Shown: positions 36,083 through 46,147, counted from the stretch's first letter. The stretch is 64,000 bases of DNA from Bifidobacterium avesanii (GCF_009299475.1 NZ_WBSN01000003.1:62001-126000); one strand, 5' to 3'. Notes: generated from the letters alone by a model not told the origin. Numbers and translations: made by a program.

Positions 36083-36454
36083 ATGAACGCACGATCGAAG
36101 ACGTGGGCGGCCGCCGCCGACCGCGGTTCCATGACCGTCGCGGGCGCCGCGCTGGTCATGCTGGCGGCCGTGCTGCTGTGCACCGTCGCCGCCGTGGGCC
36201 GGCTCATGCTCTGCCAGTCGCGTGCAGGCACGGCGTCGGAATCCGCGGCGCTCGCCGTCGCCCGGGCCTACGACGACGGCCGCGCGAATCCCTGCGCGGT
36301 GGCCGGAGACGCGGTGCGGGCCCATGGGGCGCGGCTGGTCTCCTGCACGGTCGGCGATGGCGACGCCGCGGTGGTCGCCGCCGTGGACACCGGCCTGCCC
36401 GTGATGCCCGCCGTCGCCTATGAATCCCGGGCCGGTCCGGAACTTTGCGGATAG
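36083..36454 (+). CDS. Rv3654c-like TadE-related protein
   Basis: A 123-residue protein of the actinobacterial TadE-related family that closes the tad cluster. DRGSMTVAGAALVMLAAVLL near residue 14 resembles a pseudopilin start but lacks the Glu at +5, so peptidase processing is doubtful. A small domain with two or three Cys follows. The ATG at 36083 was chosen; a GTG nine nt upstream is possible. Next comes an unrelated lipid-kinase-like gene. Confidence 0.7.
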   Translation: MNARSKTWAAAADRGSMTVAGAALVMLAAVLLCTVAAVGRLMLCQSRAGTASESAALAVARAYDDGRANPCAVAGDAVRAHGARLVSCTVGDGDAAVVAAVDTGLPVMPAVAYESRAGPELCG

Positions 36455-36481
36455 CGCGGCCGCTGCGTTATCTTGAACCGT

Positions 36482-37600
36482 ATGAGTCAAGAGCAGCACG
36501 GAACCGTGGCGGTGATCGGCAACCCCACGTCGGACAAGGGGCGTGGCGCCAAAATCGACGCGAAGGTGATCGCACTGCTGGAAGCAGCGGGCGCGCGGCA
36601 CGGGTTCGGCGTGATCGACCTGACCGGTACGAGCTTCGACGATTCGCTGGCGCGCGCCCGCGCCGAAACCGACCGCTACGGCTATCTGGTCGTGGTGGGC
36701 GGCGACGGCATGATCGCGCTCGGCGCCAACGCGGTGGGCAACAGCGGCAAGCCGCTCGGCATCGTGGCCATCGGCTCCGGCAACGACTTCGCGCGTGGGC
36801 TCAGGCTACCCATCGACCGCGTGGACGTGGCCGTGGATGGCATCGTCGGAGCGATCGTGCGCGGCTCGCACCTCGACGTGGACATGGGCCATGTGGTCTC
36901 CCTGCCCGGTGGCCGGGCCGTGGAACCCAGCACCGGCGCGGAGATCGACGGAGCCGCGGGCGAAGCTCCCATCGACCGCTACTACGCCGGCATGCTGTCC
37001 TGCGGGCTCGACTCCAGCATCAACGACCGCGCCAACCATTCGCATATGCCCAACGGCACCCTGCGCTACCTGTCCGCCGTGCTGGTGGAGCTCACCCGCC
37101 TGCGCAGCTACGGCTACCATGTGCGCGTCACGCCCGTGGACGGCGAAGTGGAGGAGATGGACATCGTCACGCCGCTGCTCACCGTGGCCAATTCGCGGCA
37201 CATCGGCGGCGGCCTGCAGGTCTCCCCGTACTCGCTGTTCGCGGACGGCCAGCTGGACCTCATCTGGCTCAACCACATGCCCAGCCTGCCCGAATGCGCC
37301 GAGGCGGTGTCCAAGGCGTACGGCGACCGGCTGCTGAGCTGCCGGGTGTTCGGCTGGCGGCGCATCCGCGAGATCGAGATCACGCGGGCCGGGGAGGGCG
37401 ACGAGCCTCCGGTGTTCATGGCGGACGGCGAATACGTGGGCCACCTGCCGGTCAGGGTGACCGCGTGCGACCGGGCGCTGCGCGTGCTCGTGCCGCCGGC
37501 CGTGGCGGCCGAGGAGGCGAGGCGCACGGACCGCGACGTGGAGGCGATGCTGCGGCGCGACGGACGCGACCCGGCGACCGGGGCGTTCACGGAGCGGTGA
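36482..37600 (+). CDS. Diacylglycerol kinase catalytic-domain protein
   Basis: A 372-residue lipid kinase (DagK/YegS type). The N-terminal domain has AVIGNPTSDKGRGAKID (about residue 9) and the ATP-site GGDGMIALGANAV (about 70) followed by IGSGNDFARGL. The second domain has VSPYSLFADGQLDLIWL and FMADGEYVGHLPV. It probably phosphorylates diacylglycerol or a related lipid. The ATG follows the tad cluster by 27 nt but is not functionally related to it. dnaX starts 82 nt downstream. Confidence 0.88.
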   Translation: MSQEQHGTVAVIGNPTSDKGRGAKIDAKVIALLEAAGARHGFGVIDLTGTSFDDSLARARAETDRYGYLVVVGGDGMIALGANAVGNSGKPLGIVAIGSGNDFARGLRLPIDRVDVAVDGIVGAIVRGSHLDVDMGHVVSLPGGRAVEPSTGAEIDGAAGEAPIDRYYAGMLSCGLDSSINDRANHSHMPNGTLRYLSAVLVELTRLRSYGYHVRVTPVDGEVEEMDIVTPLLTVANSRHIGGGLQVSPYSLFADGQLDLIWLNHMPSLPECAEAVSKAYGDRLLSCRVFGWRRIREIEITRAGEGDEPPVFMADGEYVGHLPVRVTACDRALRVLVPPAVAAEEARRTDRDVEAMLRRDGRDPATGAFTER

Positions 37601-37682
37601 AGCCGTCCGCGCGACGCGCCCGATAGCCGGGTGACGGTAGGTTAGAGATGGCATTTTGCGAGTAGGAACCACGGGAGGACAC

Positions 37683-40600
37683 ATGGCGTTGGCGCTGTAT
37701 CGCCGGTATAGGCCGGACACCTTCGAAGGGGTGATCGGGCAGGATCAGGTCACCGTGCCGCTCATGCGCGCCCTGGACGAGAACAAGCTCACGCACGCCT
37801 ATCTGTTCTCCGGCCCCCGCGGCTGCGGCAAAACCAGCTCCGCGCGCATTCTGGCCCGCTGCGTCAACTGCGCGAAGGGCCCCACCTCGCACCCGTGCGG
37901 CGAGTGCGAAAGCTGCCGCGACCTCGCCACCGGCGGCCCCGGGTCGATCGACGTGGTGGAGATCGACGCGGCCAGCCACAACGGCGTTGACGACGCCCGC
38001 GAGCTGCGCGACCGCGTGGCCGCCATGCCCGCGCGCGACCGCTACAAGATCTTCATCCTCGACGAGGCCCACATGGTCACGCCGCAGGGCTTCAACGCGC
38101 TGCTCAAAACCGTCGAGGAGCCGCCGGACCATGTGATGTTCATCTTCGCCACCACCGAGCCGGACAAGGTGATCGGCACCATCCGCTCGCGCACCCACCA
38201 CTACCCGTTCCGTCTGGTCCCGCCCGAGGTCATGGGCCCCTATTTGGAGGACATCTGCGCCAAGGAGGGCATCAAGCCGGAGCCGGGCGTGCTGCGGCTG
38301 GCGATGCGCGCCGGCGGCGGGTCCGTGCGAGACACGCTTTCGGTGCTGGACCAGCTCATGGTCGGCTCCGTGGACGGCGTGATCAGCCAGGACAGCGCGG
38401 TGGCGCTGCTGGGCTTCACGCCGGACGCGCTCATCGGCGAGGCCATCGACGCGGTGATCGGGCATGACGGCGAGGCGCTCTACGGCGTGGTGCAGAAGGT
38501 CGTGGTCGGCGGGTTCGACCCGCGCCGGTTCGTGGAGGATCTGCTCTCCCGCGTGCGCGATCTGCTCGTGCTCACGCTCGGCGGGCCCAAGGCCGAATCC
38601 GTGTTGAGCGACGACGCGGCCGCCGAGGATCTGGACGAGCTCAAGCGGCAGGCGCAGGCGCTCGGTCTGGGACAGCTGACCGCCATGGCCGAGACCATCA
38701 ACACCGCGCTGGGCTCGATGTCCGGGGCGACGTCGCCGCGCATGCGGCTGGAACTGCTCGCCGCGCGACTGCTCGCCGGGCCGGCCGTGGGCGTCGGAGG
38801 CGGGGCGCCCGTCGTCGGGGCCGGTTCCGGTGCGGGCTCATCTGCGCAGTTGCAGGCGGGGAGTGTGGCGTCCTCCGAGGCGGGGGAGCGCGTCGGGTTC
38901 GCCGGCTCGTCAAGGCGGCAGCAGCGCGGGGGATTCGCGGGATCGGCGCGCGCCCAGGCTGCGCGGCAGGCGGAACCGAGCGCGCAGGCGGGGCGGCAGG
39001 CGGGGCAGACTGCCGAGTCCGGGCAGCGTGTGCAGTCCGATCAGTCCGCGCAGCCCGACCGGCCCATGCAATCTCAGCCGGAGCGGCATGGACAGCCCCA
39101 ACCCACGCAACCCGTGCAGTCCGTTCAATCGGGCAGCGGGGACGTGGCCGGCTGGGGACAGGCGCAGCAGCCCGCTTCCGCCAACGTTGCCGCGGACGCC
39201 CAGCCCGCACCGCAGTCCGCCCAACAGCCGGCCCAGTCCCAGACCCCGGCCCGGACCTCGGCCCCGGTGCGCGACGACCGCACGCCCGACGAACGCTGGG
39301 ACGCGCTCGTGGCCGGTCTGCCCGCGGACGTGGCGGCATACGTGTCGCGCGAGAAGGTGCCGCGCATCAAGCTCGACCAGAATCCGAGCACCGGCGCGGG
39401 CCGGCTGTGGATCAAGTTCGACGTGCCGCTGAGCAAGTACGCGTTCGCGATCGCCATGGCCGACGAGGACGTGGACGGTTCGCGCAAGGTGGTGGACATC
39501 CTGCGCGCGGAGACGCGCAAGGCGTTCGGCGAGCACGTGCAACTGGCCCCCACCAAGAAGATGGCCGACGGGCAGGTGGCGCCGCCGCTGGGCAAGCTGC
39601 CGCCCGAGGAGCAGAGCCGCATCAAGTCGCAGATCGCCATGGCCAAGGCGGGCCTCGCCGCCGCGGGTCTCATGTCCGCGATCGGCGGACAGACGTCCGG
39701 CGCGGCCAAGGAGCCGAAGACCGGGGCTGCTCCGGACGCCGCGTCGCCGGCCGACGCCGACGACGTGCATCGAGGCGGTCCGGAGCCGTCCGACGATCCA
39801 TGGGCAGGCCATGGCCCGACGACCGCTTCGCCGGCGCCTTCCCCCGCACCGGACGACGGTGATCCGTGGGCGTCCTCCAAGCCGCGGCATGCGCAGGCCG
39901 GTGGGGAATCCGAAGACCCGTGGGCGTCCGGGCGGAACGAGGCTCGGCAATCCGCGCAGCCGGGCGAGATGAATGACGATCCGTGGGCGAAGCGGACTCC
40001 GGGGGCTGGCGCTTCGGCCGGTCCGAAGCCGTCCGTGGCCGGAGTATCCGCAGCCACAACACCGGTTGCCGAGGGATCGGGCGTCCCCGCATCGGGCGAC
40101 CCGTGGGAGTCGCCGGCCGTGAACGATGCGGCGGAGGATCCGTGGGCGTCGCAACCGCAGCCGCGGACGGCCGGGGACGCCGCCGCGGCTCCGGGCGCTT
40201 CCGGGGAGGAGCATCACAAGCATGTGGCGGTGCCGGACCTGAGCGACGACACCGATCCGTGGGCCACGCCGCCCGCCGCGCAGTCGGCTGCGCAGGCCTC
40301 CCCGGCGACGACGAACGGGCCGTCGACCAGCGCGAACGGTTTCGCCGCTCCGGCGACGGCTCCGTCCGCGGGCGCTCCATCGGGTACGCCCTCCAACGGC
40401 AATGCGGGTGGATTCGGCGCGTCCGCGCAGCAGTCCGCCCAGCAGTTCGGCCGCGCGGCTTTCCCCGCTTTCCCGGCGGGCGGCCCGCAGCCCGGACCGG
40501 GGCCCGCCCCGCTGCCGTACGAGCCGGAACCCGACGACTACGTGCCGGACGACCCGTGGAACCATCCGCAGCCGCCGGTCGCGCAACCGAGGCCGTCCGC

Positions 40601-40811
40601 CGCGCAGGACGACGTGCCGCTGCCGCATGTGGGCGTGGACCCGGAGGACGACGAGTACTCGATGAACGACGAGGTGCTCGGGCAGGGGGCCGCCATGGAT
40701 GTGGAGGACCTGAAGAAGCTGTTCGAGGTCAAGAAGGTCGAGGACTTCGAGGCCGACGACCCGCACAACCCCAATAACATGCAGAAGAACAAAAACCATG
40801 ACGACGAGTGA
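37683..40811 (+). CDS. dnaX: DNA polymerase III subunit gamma/tau
   Basis: Clamp-loader ATPase and replisome organiser. The 1042-residue protein has Walker [13 protein letters not shown] (about residue 43), the zinc module [19 protein letters not shown] (60-78), Walker B ILDEAHM, sensor I FATTEPDK, and domain III to about residue 375. The C-terminal 600 residues are Gln/Ala/Pro-rich with a folded block near 540-680 and then eight DPW motifs (DDPWAGH to DDPWNHP). I see no frameshift signal for a separate gamma. recR follows after 65 nt. Confidence 0.95.
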   Translation: MALALYRRYRPDTFEGVIGQDQVTVPLMRALDENKLTHAYLFSGPRGCGKTSSARILARCVNCAKGPTSHPCGECESCRDLATGGPGSIDVVEIDAASHNGVDDARELRDRVAAMPARDRYKIFILDEAHMVTPQGFNALLKTVEEPPDHVMFIFATTEPDKVIGTIRSRTHHYPFRLVPPEVMGPYLEDICAKEGIKPEPGVLRLAMRAGGGSVRDTLSVLDQLMVGSVDGVISQDSAVALLGFTPDALIGEAIDAVIGHDGEALYGVVQKVVVGGFDPRRFVEDLLSRVRDLLVLTLGGPKAESVLSDDAAAEDLDELKRQAQALGLGQLTAMAETINTALGSMSGATSPRMRLELLAARLLAGPAVGVGGGAPVVGAGSGAGSSAQLQAGSVASSEAGERVGFAGSSRRQQRGGFAGSARAQAARQAEPSAQAGRQAGQTAESGQRVQSDQSAQPDRPMQSQPERHGQPQPTQPVQSVQSGSGDVAGWGQAQQPASANVAADAQPAPQSAQQPAQSQTPARTSAPVRDDRTPDERWDALVAGLPADVAAYVSREKVPRIKLDQNPSTGAGRLWIKFDVPLSKYAFAIAMADEDVDGSRKVVDILRAETRKAFGEHVQLAPTKKMADGQVAPPLGKLPPEEQSRIKSQIAMAKAGLAAAGLMSAIGGQTSGAAKEPKTGAAPDAASPADADDVHRGGPEPSDDPWAGHGPTTASPAPSPAPDDGDPWASSKPRHAQAGGESEDPWASGRNEARQSAQPGEMNDDPWAKRTPGAGASAGPKPSVAGVSAATTPVAEGSGVPASGDPWESPAVNDAAEDPWASQPQPRTAGDAAAAPGASGEEHHKHVAVPDLSDDTDPWATPPAAQSAAQASPATTNGPSTSANGFAAPATAPSAGAPSGTPSNGNAGGFGASAQQSAQQFGRAAFPAFPAGGPQPGPGPAPLPYEPEPDDYVPDDPWNHPQPPVAQPRPSAAQDDVPLPHVGVDPEDDEYSMNDEVLGQGAAMDVEDLKKLFEVKKVEDFEADDPHNPNNMQKNKNHDDE

Positions 40812-40876
40812 CGCGCGGCTCCGCAACGCCGGAACCGCGGCGGCCGAAACCGCCGAACCCCAAGGAAAGGACGACC

Positions 40877-41479
40877 ATGGCGCTCGCATATGACGGCGCG
40901 ATCCAGAACCTCATCGACGCATTCTCGCGGCTGCCGGGCATCGGCCCCAAGGGCGCGCAGCGCATCGCCTTCTACCTGCTCGGCGCGTCCGACGATGAGG
41001 CGCAGGCGCTCGCCGACGCGATCAGCGAAGTCAAGGCGAAGGTGCGGTTCTGCGAGGTCTGCGGCAACGTGTGCGAGACGAGCCCGTGCCCAGTGTGCAT
41101 GGATCCGCGGCGCGACCGCACGGTGATCTGCGTGGTCGAGGAGCCCAGGGACGTGATGAGCATCGAGCGCACGCGCGAGTTCCGCGGCCTGTACCACGTG
41201 CTCGGGGGCGCGATCAACCCCATGGCCAACGTGGGGCCGGCAGACCTGCGCATCCCGCAGCTGCTCGAGCGGCTCAAGGACGGGACCGTCACCGAGATCA
41301 TCCTCGCGCTCGACCCGAACATCGAAGGCGAGGCGACCTCCACGTATCTGGGCCGGCTACTGGGGCCGCTGGGCGTGAAGGTCACGCGGCTCGCGAGCGG
41401 CCTGCCGGTGGGCAGCGATTTGGAGTACGCCGACGAGATCACGCTGGGGCGCGCCCTCGCCGGACGCCGGGAGGTGTGA
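40877..41479 (+). CDS. recR: Recombination protein RecR
   Basis: RecFOR-pathway protein that clamps DNA for RecA loading. The 200-residue product has the HhH segment [17 protein letters not shown], the four-cysteine zinc finger [16 protein letters not shown] (about residue 57) and the TOPRIM domain with [12 protein letters not shown]. The ATG has AAGGAAAGG upstream; the longer frame is not conserved. It is in the usual dnaX-recR order. Confidence 0.96.
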   Translation: MALAYDGAIQNLIDAFSRLPGIGPKGAQRIAFYLLGASDDEAQALADAISEVKAKVRFCEVCGNVCETSPCPVCMDPRRDRTVICVVEEPRDVMSIERTREFRGLYHVLGGAINPMANVGPADLRIPQLLERLKDGTVTEIILALDPNIEGEATSTYLGRLLGPLGVKVTRLASGLPVGSDLEYADEITLGRALAGRREV

Positions 41480-41494
41480 TGCCGAACATCGAAA

Positions 41495-41517
41495 AGCCCG
41501 GCGGGTTGGGCCGGGCT
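41495..41517 (+). terminator. Hairpin after recR
   Basis: Stem AGCCCGGC/GCCGGGCT with a 7-nt loop, 16 nt past the recR stop, without a T-run. The rest of the 514-nt gap up to lysC shows a purine-rich stretch (41520-41560) and short GGGACGCAT-type repeats, but no gene I can support. Confidence 0.45.
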
Positions 41518-41930
41518 CTCGACGGAAAGGAGAAAGGAAAGAAGAAGAGAAGGGATTCAATTGTGGGGATTCTCGCGGATCCCCGTCGGCTTCCGCCGGC
41601 AAGAACCATATAACCGCATCAACATGCAAGGGACGATGGGGTTTCCTGAGAAGTTGCTGGGTATGAGGGACATGCAGGGGGCGTCGGCTCATAGTCGATG
41701 CGTATTGGGACGCCATCGGGCATACGGGACGCATGGGGCGCGCCGGCCGTGTGCGCCGGTCGTGCGGAACCTGCGGGACATGCGATCGGCGGTAATACGA
41801 ACGTCGGCATTGCAGATGTCGGCGATGCGAACGTGCCGCGCGGGCGGACCGCGCGGACGAGCCGTGCCTATGTCCCGTCGCCTCGGTCCGCATCCTGAAT
41901 GTCCAAGGCAACAGGCGGCATCCAGGCCGA

Positions 41931-41936
41931 TATAAT
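41931..41936 (+). promoter_or_regulatory. Probable -10 box of lysC
   Basis: Perfect TATAAT 57 nt before the GTG start. I see no good -35 at 17 nt, so a non-standard promoter or activator is possible. Confidence 0.4.
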
Positions 41937-41993
41937 CGGGGCGCCCGCATACAGTTGGGTGCAGGCAGCATACCCGGAGAAGATTGGAAAGTC

Positions 41994-42758
41994 GTGGCTC
42001 TCATCGTACAGAAGTACGGCGGCTCGTCGGTCGCCGATACCGATTCGATCAAGCGCGTGGCCAAGCGCATCATCGACACCAAAAGGAAGGGCAACAAGGT
42101 GGCCGTGGTGGTCTCCGCCATGGGCGACACCACCGACGACCTCATCGATCAGGCCCTGAGCATCGACGGCAACCCGCCCGAGCGCGAAATGGACATGCTC
42201 ATGACCGCGGGCGAGCGCATCTCGATGAGCCTGCTGGCCATGGCCATCCACGCCGCCGGCGACCGCGCGCACTCCTTCACCGGGCAGCAGGCCGGCTTCC
42301 TCACCGACGCCCGCTACGGCGCCGCGCACATCAAGGCCGTCCGCCCCGACCGCGTCAAGCAGGCGCTGTCCATGGGCGACGTAGCCATCGTGGCCGGCTT
42401 CCAGGGCATCAACGAGGACGGCGATCCGACCACGCTCGGCCGCGGCGGCTCCGACACCTCTGCGGTGGCCCTCGCGGTGGCCCTCGGCGCGGACATCTGC
42501 GAGATCTACACCGACGTGGACGGCGTGTTCACCGCCGACCCGCGCATCGTGCCCACGGCCCGCCGCATCCCGCACATCGACTACGACTCGATTCTGGAGA
42601 TGGCGTCCTGCGGCTCCAAGGTGCTGGCGCTGCGCTGCGTCGAATACGCCCAGCGCTTCAAGATGCCGCTGCACGTGCGCTCCTCGTTCTCCCACCGCCC
42701 CGGCACGCTGATCGTGCCCGAAGGCGTGGATCCGCGCACCCTGCCCAACATCGACTGA
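41994..42758 (+). CDS. lysC: Aspartate kinase, catalytic subunit (split)
   Basis: Phosphorylates aspartate, the first step towards lysine, threonine and methionine. The 254-residue protein has the amino-acid kinase start [20 protein letters not shown], the [11 protein letters not shown] loop, [16 protein letters not shown] (about residue 157) and [12 protein letters not shown]. It ends at PNID, where single-chain LysC proteins continue into ACT domains; these are encoded by the next gene. The start is a GTG giving [10 protein letters not shown]. Feedback control by Lys/Thr must act through the partner. Confidence 0.92.
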   Translation: MALIVQKYGGSSVADTDSIKRVAKRIIDTKRKGNKVAVVVSAMGDTTDDLIDQALSIDGNPPEREMDMLMTAGERISMSLLAMAIHAAGDRAHSFTGQQAGFLTDARYGAAHIKAVRPDRVKQALSMGDVAIVAGFQGINEDGDPTTLGRGGSDTSAVALAVALGADICEIYTDVDGVFTADPRIVPTARRIPHIDYDSILEMASCGSKVLALRCVEYAQRFKMPLHVRSSFSHRPGTLIVPEGVDPRTLPNID

Positions 42759-42828
42759 CCTCGACTGGATCGCGGCCACCGCGGCCGGCGAACCGAAGAC
42801 CTCCCGACTTTCTGAAAGGCGAAACACA

Positions 42829-43395
42829 ATGAGCGACAACGACAACAAGTCCATGGGCGACCTGTTCCCCGACCTCGGCCCCGAGGCCCCGGTCATCTCC
42901 GGCGTGGCGCACGACCGCACCGAGGCGCTGGTGACCGTGCGCGGCGTGCCGAACGAGCCCGGCATGGCGGCCAAGGTGTTCACCGAGCTGGCGACCGCCG
43001 GCATCAACGTGGACATGATCGTGCAGGCCGGCGCCTCCACCGGCACCGCGGACATCTCCTTCACCGTGCCGGAGACCGCGCGCAAGAAGACGCAGGAGGT
43101 GTTGCAGCAGTCGCACGACGAGCTGGACTACCGCGAGTTCGACGTGGACACCTCCGTGGGCAAGGTGGCCGTGGTGGGCGTGGGCATGAAGACCCACTCC
43201 GGCTTGGCCGCGAAGTTCTTCAACGCGCTGAGCGAGAAGGGCATCAACGTGCTCATGATCTCCACCTCCGAGATCCGCATCGCCGCGCTGGTGCCGCTCG
43301 AGCAGCTCGACGACGCCGTGCGCGCGCTGCACACCGCCTACGGTCTGGACGCCACGCAGGTGGAGGCCGTGGTCTACGGCGGCACTGGTCGCTGA
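42829..43395 (+). CDS. Aspartate kinase, ACT-domain regulatory subunit
   Basis: A 188-residue protein made of two ACT domains (about residues 30-100 and 110-180). EALVTVRGVPNEPGMAAKVF and VDMIVQAGAS, then GMKTHSGLAAKFFNALSEKG and VLMISTSEIRI, match the C-terminal half of LysC that binds threonine/lysine. It starts 71 nt after the catalytic gene and has a good RBS (GAAAGGCG). In Corynebacterium the same half is made as beta subunit from an internal start; here it is a separate gene. Confidence 0.9.
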   Translation: MSDNDNKSMGDLFPDLGPEAPVISGVAHDRTEALVTVRGVPNEPGMAAKVFTELATAGINVDMIVQAGASTGTADISFTVPETARKKTQEVLQQSHDELDYREFDVDTSVGKVAVVGVGMKTHSGLAAKFFNALSEKGINVLMISTSEIRIAALVPLEQLDDAVRALHTAYGLDATQVEAVVYGGTGR

Positions 43396-43423
43396 GTTCG
43401 CCAAGTACTCCACCGAATACGCG

Positions 43424-43457
43424 AATGGGGCTCCCTCGCATGAGGAAGCCCCATTTT
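43424..43457 (+). terminator. Terminator of the aspartokinase operon
   Basis: AATGGGGCT...CTC paired with GAG...AGCCCCATT, followed by TTTTTT. A clear Rho-independent terminator 28 nt after the stop. Confidence 0.9.
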
Positions 43458-43504
43458 TTGATGTTTCCGCCGCGCCCCGATCATGGATGCCGCGCCGGAA
43501 AACG

Positions 43505-43700
43505 CCGGGAATGCCGGTGATGCCGTCTACCATCCGGACAGGGAGCGCATCTCCGGACCGGGAGCGCCCGCTCCCCGTCCGGATGAGACGAAAATGGCGT
43601 CATTCCGCCGAAATGAACCGGTGTGGACGGGGAGTGCCCGCTCCCGGTCCGGAGAATCGCTCCCGGTCCGGAGAAGCTGCGACCGGTCCGGGCTGGTGCA
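43505..43700. repeat. GCTCCCGGTCCGG repeats between the ACT gene and asd
   Basis: Several copies of GCTCCCGGTCCGG or its complement, forming two hairpins (near 43554-43583 and 43635-43665) and a direct duplication (two GCTCCCGGTCCGGAGAA copies around 43647-43680). It fills the 346-nt gap between convergent genes and may act in asd termination. Confidence 0.65.
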
Positions 43701-43741
43701 GACGCGGCGGACGGCACACGCCGGACGGGGAGCGGACGCCG

Positions 43742-44836
43742 TTACTTGGCAGTGATGTAGCCGAGGGCCTTGAGCATCTCCGCGCACTCGAGGGCGCCGC
43801 CGGCCGCGCCGCGTAGCGTGTTGTGCGCGAGGCCGACGAACTTCCAGTCGAAGATCGAATCCGGGCGCAGGCGGCCGATCGACACGCCCATGCCGCCCTC
43901 GTAGTCCACGTCGAGCTTGACCTGCGGGCGGTCGTCCTCGGTGAGGTACTGGATGAAGTGCTTCGGCGCGTGCGGCAGGCCGAGCTTCGCTGCCTCGGAG
44001 GTGTAGTTCACCAGACGGTCGACGAGCTCCTCCTTGGTGGGGTTCTTGCCGAAGTTGAGGAACACGGTGGCGGTGTGGCCGTTGAGCACGGGCACGCGGA
44101 TGCACTGCGAGGTGATCCGCAGCGGGCCCTCGAACGGCACGATCTCGCCCTTGGCGTCGTCCACGTGGCCGAAGACCTTGAGCGGCTCCTTCTCGCTCTT
44201 GGCCTCCTCGCCGGAGATGAACGGGATGATGTTGCCCACCATCTCGGGCCAGTCGCGGAACGTCTTGCCGGCGCCGGAGATGGCCTGGTACGTGCTGACG
44301 ACCACCTCGTGCGGCTCGAACTCCTTCCACGCGGCGAGCGCCGGGGTGTACGCCTGGATGGAGCAGTTCGGCTTGACGGCGATGAAGCCGCGCGTGGTGC
44401 CGAGGCGCCTGCGCTGGTGCTCGATCACCGCGAAGTGCTCCGGGTTGATCTCCGGGACGACCATCGGCACGTCCGGGGTCCAGCGGTGGGCGCTGTTGTT
44501 GGAGACGACCGGCGTCTCGGTCTTCGCGTAGCGCTCCTCGATGGCGCGGATCTGGTCCTTCGGCATGTTCACGGCGGAGAACATGAAGTCGACGCCGGAC
44601 GCGACCTTCTCGGCGTCGTCGCCGTCCACCACCGTCATGTGGCGCGCGTACTCGGGCATGGGCGTCTCGATCTTCCAACGGTCGCCGACCGCCTCCTCGT
44701 ACGTCTTGCCGGCGCTGTGCGCGGACGCGGCGAGGGTGGTCACCTCGAACCACGGGTGGTTTTCGAGCAGGGTCACGAAGCGCTGGCCCACCATGCCGGT
44801 GGCGCCGAGGATGCCGACCTTCAATTTCTCGGACAT
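43742..44836 (-). CDS. asd: Aspartate-semialdehyde dehydrogenase
   Basis: NADPH-dependent reduction of aspartyl phosphate, the step after aspartokinase. The 364-residue protein starts VGILGATGMVGQRFV, the Rossmann motif, and has catalytic Cys in KPNCSIQAYTPALAAW (about residue 157) and the active-site His region RVPVLNGHTATVF (about 243). This resembles the archaeal/fungal-type enzymes, not the GCNC type of other actinobacteria. It is divergent from the DUF5701 gene and convergent with the aspartokinase genes. Confidence 0.93.
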   Translation of the reverse strand: MSEKLKVGILGATGMVGQRFVTLLENHPWFEVTTLAASAHSAGKTYEEAVGDRWKIETPMPEYARHMTVVDGDDAEKVASGVDFMFSAVNMPKDQIRAIEERYAKTETPVVSNNSAHRWTPDVPMVVPEINPEHFAVIEHQRRRLGTTRGFIAVKPNCSIQAYTPALAAWKEFEPHEVVVSTYQAISGAGKTFRDWPEMVGNIIPFISGEEAKSEKEPLKVFGHVDDAKGEIVPFEGPLRITSQCIRVPVLNGHTATVFLNFGKNPTKEELVDRLVNYTSEAAKLGLPHAPKHFIQYLTEDDRPQVKLDVDYEGGMGVSIGRLRPDSIFDWKFVGLAHNTLRGAAGGALECAEMLKALGYITAK

Positions 44837-45019
44837 AACAACCTTCTGGATTGGCGGATTTGACTGGCGTGCCCGGTCGGCCGTGTCCTCATGGCCGACC
44901 GTCGCATTGGTTCAATCCTACGGGCCGGCGGGCGCGGGCGCGGCGGCGGTCCCATATGCTGGCGGGCGCGCGGGAACGCACCGGGCGCGCGGGCGGGACG
45001 GTGTTCTACACTGGGGACC

Positions 45020-45640
45020 ATGTCGAAGGCATCCGTGGAAGCGCAGCATCAGCTGGACCGCATCGTGGCGCTGGGATATCCGGACGTGGCGGACATGAGC
45101 GCCGCGGCGTTCCGCTCGCTCGCCCGGCCGCTCGTCGAGGCGCTCGAACACGCCGATCTGGACGAGCGCATCCTGCTCGTGCCCACGCGCGAGCTGGTGT
45201 CCCCGGAATCGCTCATCGCCCGCACCTCCATCAACCGCATGGCCGGGTTCACCACCATGCCCCCGCGCGACATCGCCAGCTTCCTGCCGCAGGACGGGTT
45301 CGAGCCGCCGGAGGGGCCGTTCTACATCGTGGTGGAGCCGCACACCGGCACCAAGTACACCAACCGCGAACCGGACGTGGCCCGCAAGCTCATCGACTCC
45401 GACGGGCGGCTGCCGCTCACGCTCGAGGAGGGGCTGGCCATCGCCACGCAGCACCCCGACTGGCTGCGGGAGAAGAACGGCTTCAACCTGCTCGGCTCCC
45501 GGAGCGCGGACGGGCGCGTGCCGAGCATCTGGATGAGCCAGAACGCGCCGCGACTCGGCGCCGTGTGGCCGAATTCGAAGCACACGTGGCTTGGTAACGC
45601 GTTCTGCATGGCCCGCCGCGGGGTGTCGCTGTTCCGCTGA
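45020..45640 (+). CDS. DUF5701 family protein
   Basis: A 206-residue soluble protein. Conserved-looking blocks include LVPTRELVSPESLI (about residue 55), RMAGFTTMPPRDIASFLP, PFYIVVEPHTGTKYTNREPD and the C-terminal TWLGNAFCMARRGVSLFR. These match DUF5701 of actinobacteria, whose activity is unknown. The ATG was chosen behind GGGGACC; the upstream frame is non-conserved. It is a single gene with a large inverted repeat after it. Confidence 0.75.
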   Translation: MSKASVEAQHQLDRIVALGYPDVADMSAAAFRSLARPLVEALEHADLDERILLVPTRELVSPESLIARTSINRMAGFTTMPPRDIASFLPQDGFEPPEGPFYIVVEPHTGTKYTNREPDVARKLIDSDGRLPLTLEEGLAIATQHPDWLREKNGFNLLGSRSADGRVPSIWMSQNAPRLGAVWPNSKHTWLGNAFCMARRGVSLFR

Positions 45641-45708
45641 GGGCGGTTGGGGATAAGCCGGCGCATCTGGCGGCGCTATATGGCCTTCCCAGGGCGGATT
45701 ATCCGTTG

Positions 45709-45850
45709 TGCGGACATCCACTTGCCGTTCCGAGGGCAGGTTCGTCCGGGCGCCGAGGCGTTTCATCGTTGAAAAATGGTGCAATTGCAAGGGTCGATAT
45801 CCGCAGTGTGCTCGGTGGGATGCCCTCGGAACGGCAAGTGGATGTCCGCA
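45709..45850. repeat. 30-bp perfect inverted repeat with 82-nt spacer
   Basis: Arms 45709-45738 and 45821-45850 are perfectly complementary over 30 bp (first arm begins TGCGGACATCCACTTGCC). Weaker pairing extends outward to about 45681 and 45880. No ORF lies inside. It is placed in the 579-nt gap between the DUF5701 gene and the nan operon; the part from 45880 to 46140 shows no other feature. Confidence 0.85.
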
Positions 45851-46147
45851 GCCGCTGAAATCTGCCCCCGGAAGGTCAAGTAGAGGCCAAATATCAGTGG
45901 AGGACAACTAGCGGAGTGCATCGAGACGAAAGGTTTCTCGTCGACGGCCGCGGCATATGTCCTCGCGCGAAGTGGCGGCGGAACAAGAGACGCGGCGGAA
46001 AAACGGTGCGGCGGAGAGAGGCGACTCCATGACGGTGAAGAGCGGTGAGGAAGAGCGGCGCTGCGGCAGGCGCGGCGTGGACTCGACCAGAGGGCTGGTC
46101 TGGGCGCACCCTAGGCCGGAACACACCTGTCGCCCGGCGTTAACAGA

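Noticed and set aside
37683..40811. Programmed frameshift in dnaX for a separate gamma subunit
   Set aside because: I see no A-run slippery sequence with a following hairpin near the end of domain III.
41479..41613. 44-codon ORF (MPNIEKPGG...) overlapping the recR stop
   Set aside because: It spans the hairpin after recR, is Lys/Gly-biased and lacks a ribosome binding site; more likely a chance frame.
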